Shown here piece after piece: positions 62,590-64,000 of a stretch of DNA of 64,000 nucleotides. The notes below the pieces were generated by a model that made no database searches, was not told the DNA's origin, and saw only the letters and a list, made by a program, of their open reading frames with translations. The DNA comes from Sphingobium jiangsuense (GTDB lineage: Bacteria; Pseudomonadota; Alphaproteobacteria; Sphingomonadales; Sphingomonadaceae), in NCBI RefSeq assembly GCF_014196495.1, contig NZ_JACIDT010000005.1:186001-250000 (forward strand). Reading direction: 5' to 3'. Both the position numbers and the translations under genes were made by a program. How positions within the stretch are numbered: the stretch's first letter is position 1; each line of letters begins with the position of its first letter.

Positions 62590-62693
62590 CCTGCCGCTTG
62601 ATCGTCCCTCCCCGCCATGTCCGCTCGAAAGCGCCGATTGACGGCGGATTTTCGGGCGGGATATGCTCCCCCGACCATCAGGGGAGGCGTCGG

Positions 62694-63338
62694 ATGACAG
62701 GGAAGGCCAGAGCCGGAATACCCCATGGCCGCTACATGCTGTTTCTGGCGCTGCTGATCCTGCTGCCCGCGCCGCTGTCGCTGGTGCTGCCCGCCGGTGT
62801 CGCGCTGGTCGCGGCGTTCGATCTGGCGGTGGTCGCCTTCCTCGTCTCGGTCTGGCCGCTGTGGCGGGAAGGCCGCCCCGACGACATCAGGCGGCAGGCC
62901 GAGCGCGATGACGCCGGGCAGGTCACGCTGCTGCTGCTCACCGCCGCCATCATCATGGCGATGCTGGTGGCGGTCGGCCTGCTGCTGGCGGAAAAGGGCA
63001 GCCTGCCCGCGCTCCACATCGGGCTGCTGGTGGCGACGCTGCTGCTCGCATGGCTGTTTTCCAACCTCGTCTACACCTTCCATTATGCCCGGCTCTATTA
63101 TGCGCAGGGGCCGGGCGGCGGCGACCATGGCGGGCTCGATTTTCCGGGGGATGAGGAGCCGGTGTTCGCCGATTTCGTCAATTTCGCCTTCGTCATCGGC
63201 ATGACCTGCCAGACCGCCGACATCGATATCGCCAGCCGGCGCATGCGGCGCGTGGCGACGGCGCACGGATTGCTGGCCTTCATCTTCAATCTGGGCGTGC
63301 TCGCGCTCACCGTGAATGTGGTGGCGAGCGCGATCTGA
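62694..63338 (+). CDS. DUF1345-family membrane protein
   Basis: A 214-aa inner-membrane protein with about five hydrophobic helices (MLFLALLILLPAPLSLVLPA, VTLLLLTAAIIMAMLVAVGL, LHIGLLVATLLLAWLFSNLV) and the DUF1345 pattern NLVYTFHYARLYYAQG and FVNFAFVIGMTCQTADIDI, then SRRMRRVATAHGLLAFIFN. Function unknown. GGGGAGG precedes the ATG. Confidence 0.9.
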   Translation: MTGKARAGIPHGRYMLFLALLILLPAPLSLVLPAGVALVAAFDLAVVAFLVSVWPLWREGRPDDIRRQAERDDAGQVTLLLLTAAIIMAMLVAVGLLLAEKGSLPALHIGLLVATLLLAWLFSNLVYTFHYARLYYAQGPGGGDHGGLDFPGDEEPVFADFVNFAFVIGMTCQTADIDIASRRMRRVATAHGLLAFIFNLGVLALTVNVVASAI

Positions 63339-63388
63339 GGCGCGGGTGCGGCGTTTCCTACAGTCACCCGCTCTGATAGAGGGGAAGG

Positions 63389-64000
63389 ATGAGGGGCCTC
63401 ATACCGTTTCTCGCGGCCGCCGGTTATGCGGCGATGCTGTTCCTGCTCGCCGCGCTGGCCGAAAGGCGGCGGACGCGGCTCGACGCCTCGCGCCTGCGCC
63501 TGCCCGCCTATGCGCTGGCGCTGACCGTCTATTGCTCCAGCTGGACCTTTTTCGGCGCGGTCGGCAGCAGCGTCGCCGAAGGGTGGAACTACGCGCCCAT
63601 CTATCTGGGCCCGGCGCTGCTCTACCTGCTCGCCCCCCGCTTCCTGCGCGCGCTGGTGCGCGAGGTGCAGGCGGAAGGGGCGTCCTCCATCTCCGATTTC
63701 ATCGGCTCCCGCTTCGGCAAGAGCCGGGGCGTGGCGGCGCTGGTGACGCTGCTCGCGCTGTTCGGCTCCATCCCCTATCTGGCGCTGCAATTGCGCTCGA
63801 TCGGCACCGGCTATGCGATGATCGCCGGGCCGGAATCGGTGTCGGCGGGCAACCCGGTGATGCCGATGATGGTCGCCGCCGCGCTGCTCGCCATCTTCGC
63901 CATCGCCTTCGGCACGCGCCGCTATGTCGCGTCCAGCCGCAGCGAGGCGGTGCTCTACGTGATCGCGGTCGAATCGCTGGTGAAGCTCGCCGCGCTGACC
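63389..64000 (+). CDS. Sodium:solute-symporter-like protein, 3' cut by window edge
   Basis: The first 204 residues of a membrane protein of the sodium:solute symporter superfamily. It starts MRGLIPFLAAAGYAAMLFLL and has YALALTVYCSSWTFFGAVGS, GWNYAPIYLGPALLYLLAPR, SISDFIGSRFGKSRGVAALV and LFGSIPYLALQLRSIGTGYA. This N-terminus, especially YCSSWTFFG, is that of the large CbrA-like fusions in which a symporter domain is followed by a histidine kinase, but the C-terminal part lies outside the window. GAGGGGAAGG precedes the ATG. Confidence 0.85.
   Translation, partial: MRGLIPFLAAAGYAAMLFLLAALAERRRTRLDASRLRLPAYALALTVYCSSWTFFGAVGSSVAEGWNYAPIYLGPALLYLLAPRFLRALVREVQAEGASSISDFIGSRFGKSRGVAALVTLLALFGSIPYLALQLRSIGTGYAMIAGPESVSAGNPVMPMMVAAALLAIFAIAFGTRRYVASSRSEAVLYVIAVESLVKLAALT

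Noticed and set aside
1..64000. tRNA, rRNA, prophage or integration sites
   Set aside because: No cloverleaf-like, rRNA-like, integrase or phage sequences were noticed; base composition is even apart from AT-rich promoter gaps.

Overview
The window is high-GC DNA from an alphaproteobacterium, most likely a sphingomonad (Sphingomonas/Sphingobium/Novosphingobium type). The reasons are the base composition, three large TonB-dependent receptors (TBDRs), a TorF-type porin, a GH106 rhamnosidase of the Sphingomonas type and dense TGATG/ATGA gene coupling. No tRNA, rRNA, CRISPR, IS element or phage gene was seen. It reads as a chromosomal catabolic island that passes into housekeeping genes at the right end.

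Region A (1-12.1 kb) is a catabolic locus built round a LacI-family regulator (6234-7328). A 16-bp palindrome, TTGCATTCGAATGCAA, or a close variant occurs four times, each time before a gene set of this region. The enzymes are an alpha/beta hydrolase joined in frame to a tandem SnoaL/NTF2-like protein, a bicupin, a class-III aminotransferase, a 2,4'-dihydroxyacetophenone-dioxygenase-like cupin and a HpcH/HpaI aldolase. A TBDR and an MFS carrier supply uptake. The substrate is unknown. A frameshifted esterase remnant lies at the left edge.

Region B (11.3-19.6 kb, minus strand) is a tightly coupled operon: TBDR, Abhydrolase_10-type protein, CocE/NonD hydrolase, tannase/feruloyl-esterase-type protein, then the aldolase with its own LacI-type site. 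It suggests uptake and hydrolysis of an ester-linked, perhaps aromatic, compound.

Region C (19.9-30.5 kb) has a MarR regulator divergent from an eight-gene operon: a TRAP transporter (DctQ-DctM-DctP), four consecutive type-III CoA-transferase homologues, and one 816-aa protein that looks like two fused 2-hydroxyacyl-CoA dehydratase/benzoyl-CoA reductase subunits with almost no cysteines. This is the best candidate for an undescribed system: the genes are translationally coupled, the usual activator is absent and the expected Fe-S ligands are missing.

Region D (30.6-32.2 kb) holds a small Asp-rich lipoprotein and an L,D-transpeptidase.

Region E (32.4-57.3 kb) is a pectin side-chain (arabinan/arabinogalactan/rhamnoside) utilisation locus: GH106, an (alpha/alpha)6 hydrolase with a discoidin-like tail, a TBDR (frameshifted), two GH43, GH51, a sugar MFS carrier, a secreted aldose epimerase and a FadR-type GntR regulator. 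It carries a complete non-phosphorylative L-arabinose pathway: 1-dehydrogenase, SMP-30 lactonase, IlvD/Edd dehydratase, FAH-family AraD1 dehydratase and ketoglutarate-semialdehyde dehydrogenase. DgoK and DgoA can take the six-carbon branch from D-galactose. A TNGTNNNACNA-like motif lies before four of its transcription units.

Region F (57.3-64 kb) is a coupled run of housekeeping and small genes (HerA-like ATPase, low-molecular-weight phosphatase, YjbQ, YbaK-like deacylase, cupin, DUF4169), then a TorF porin, a DUF1345 membrane protein and the start of a sodium:solute-symporter-like protein. Two near-identical 207-bp repeats in opposite orientation (51668-51874 and 62383-62589) bracket 10.5 kb of regions E and F.
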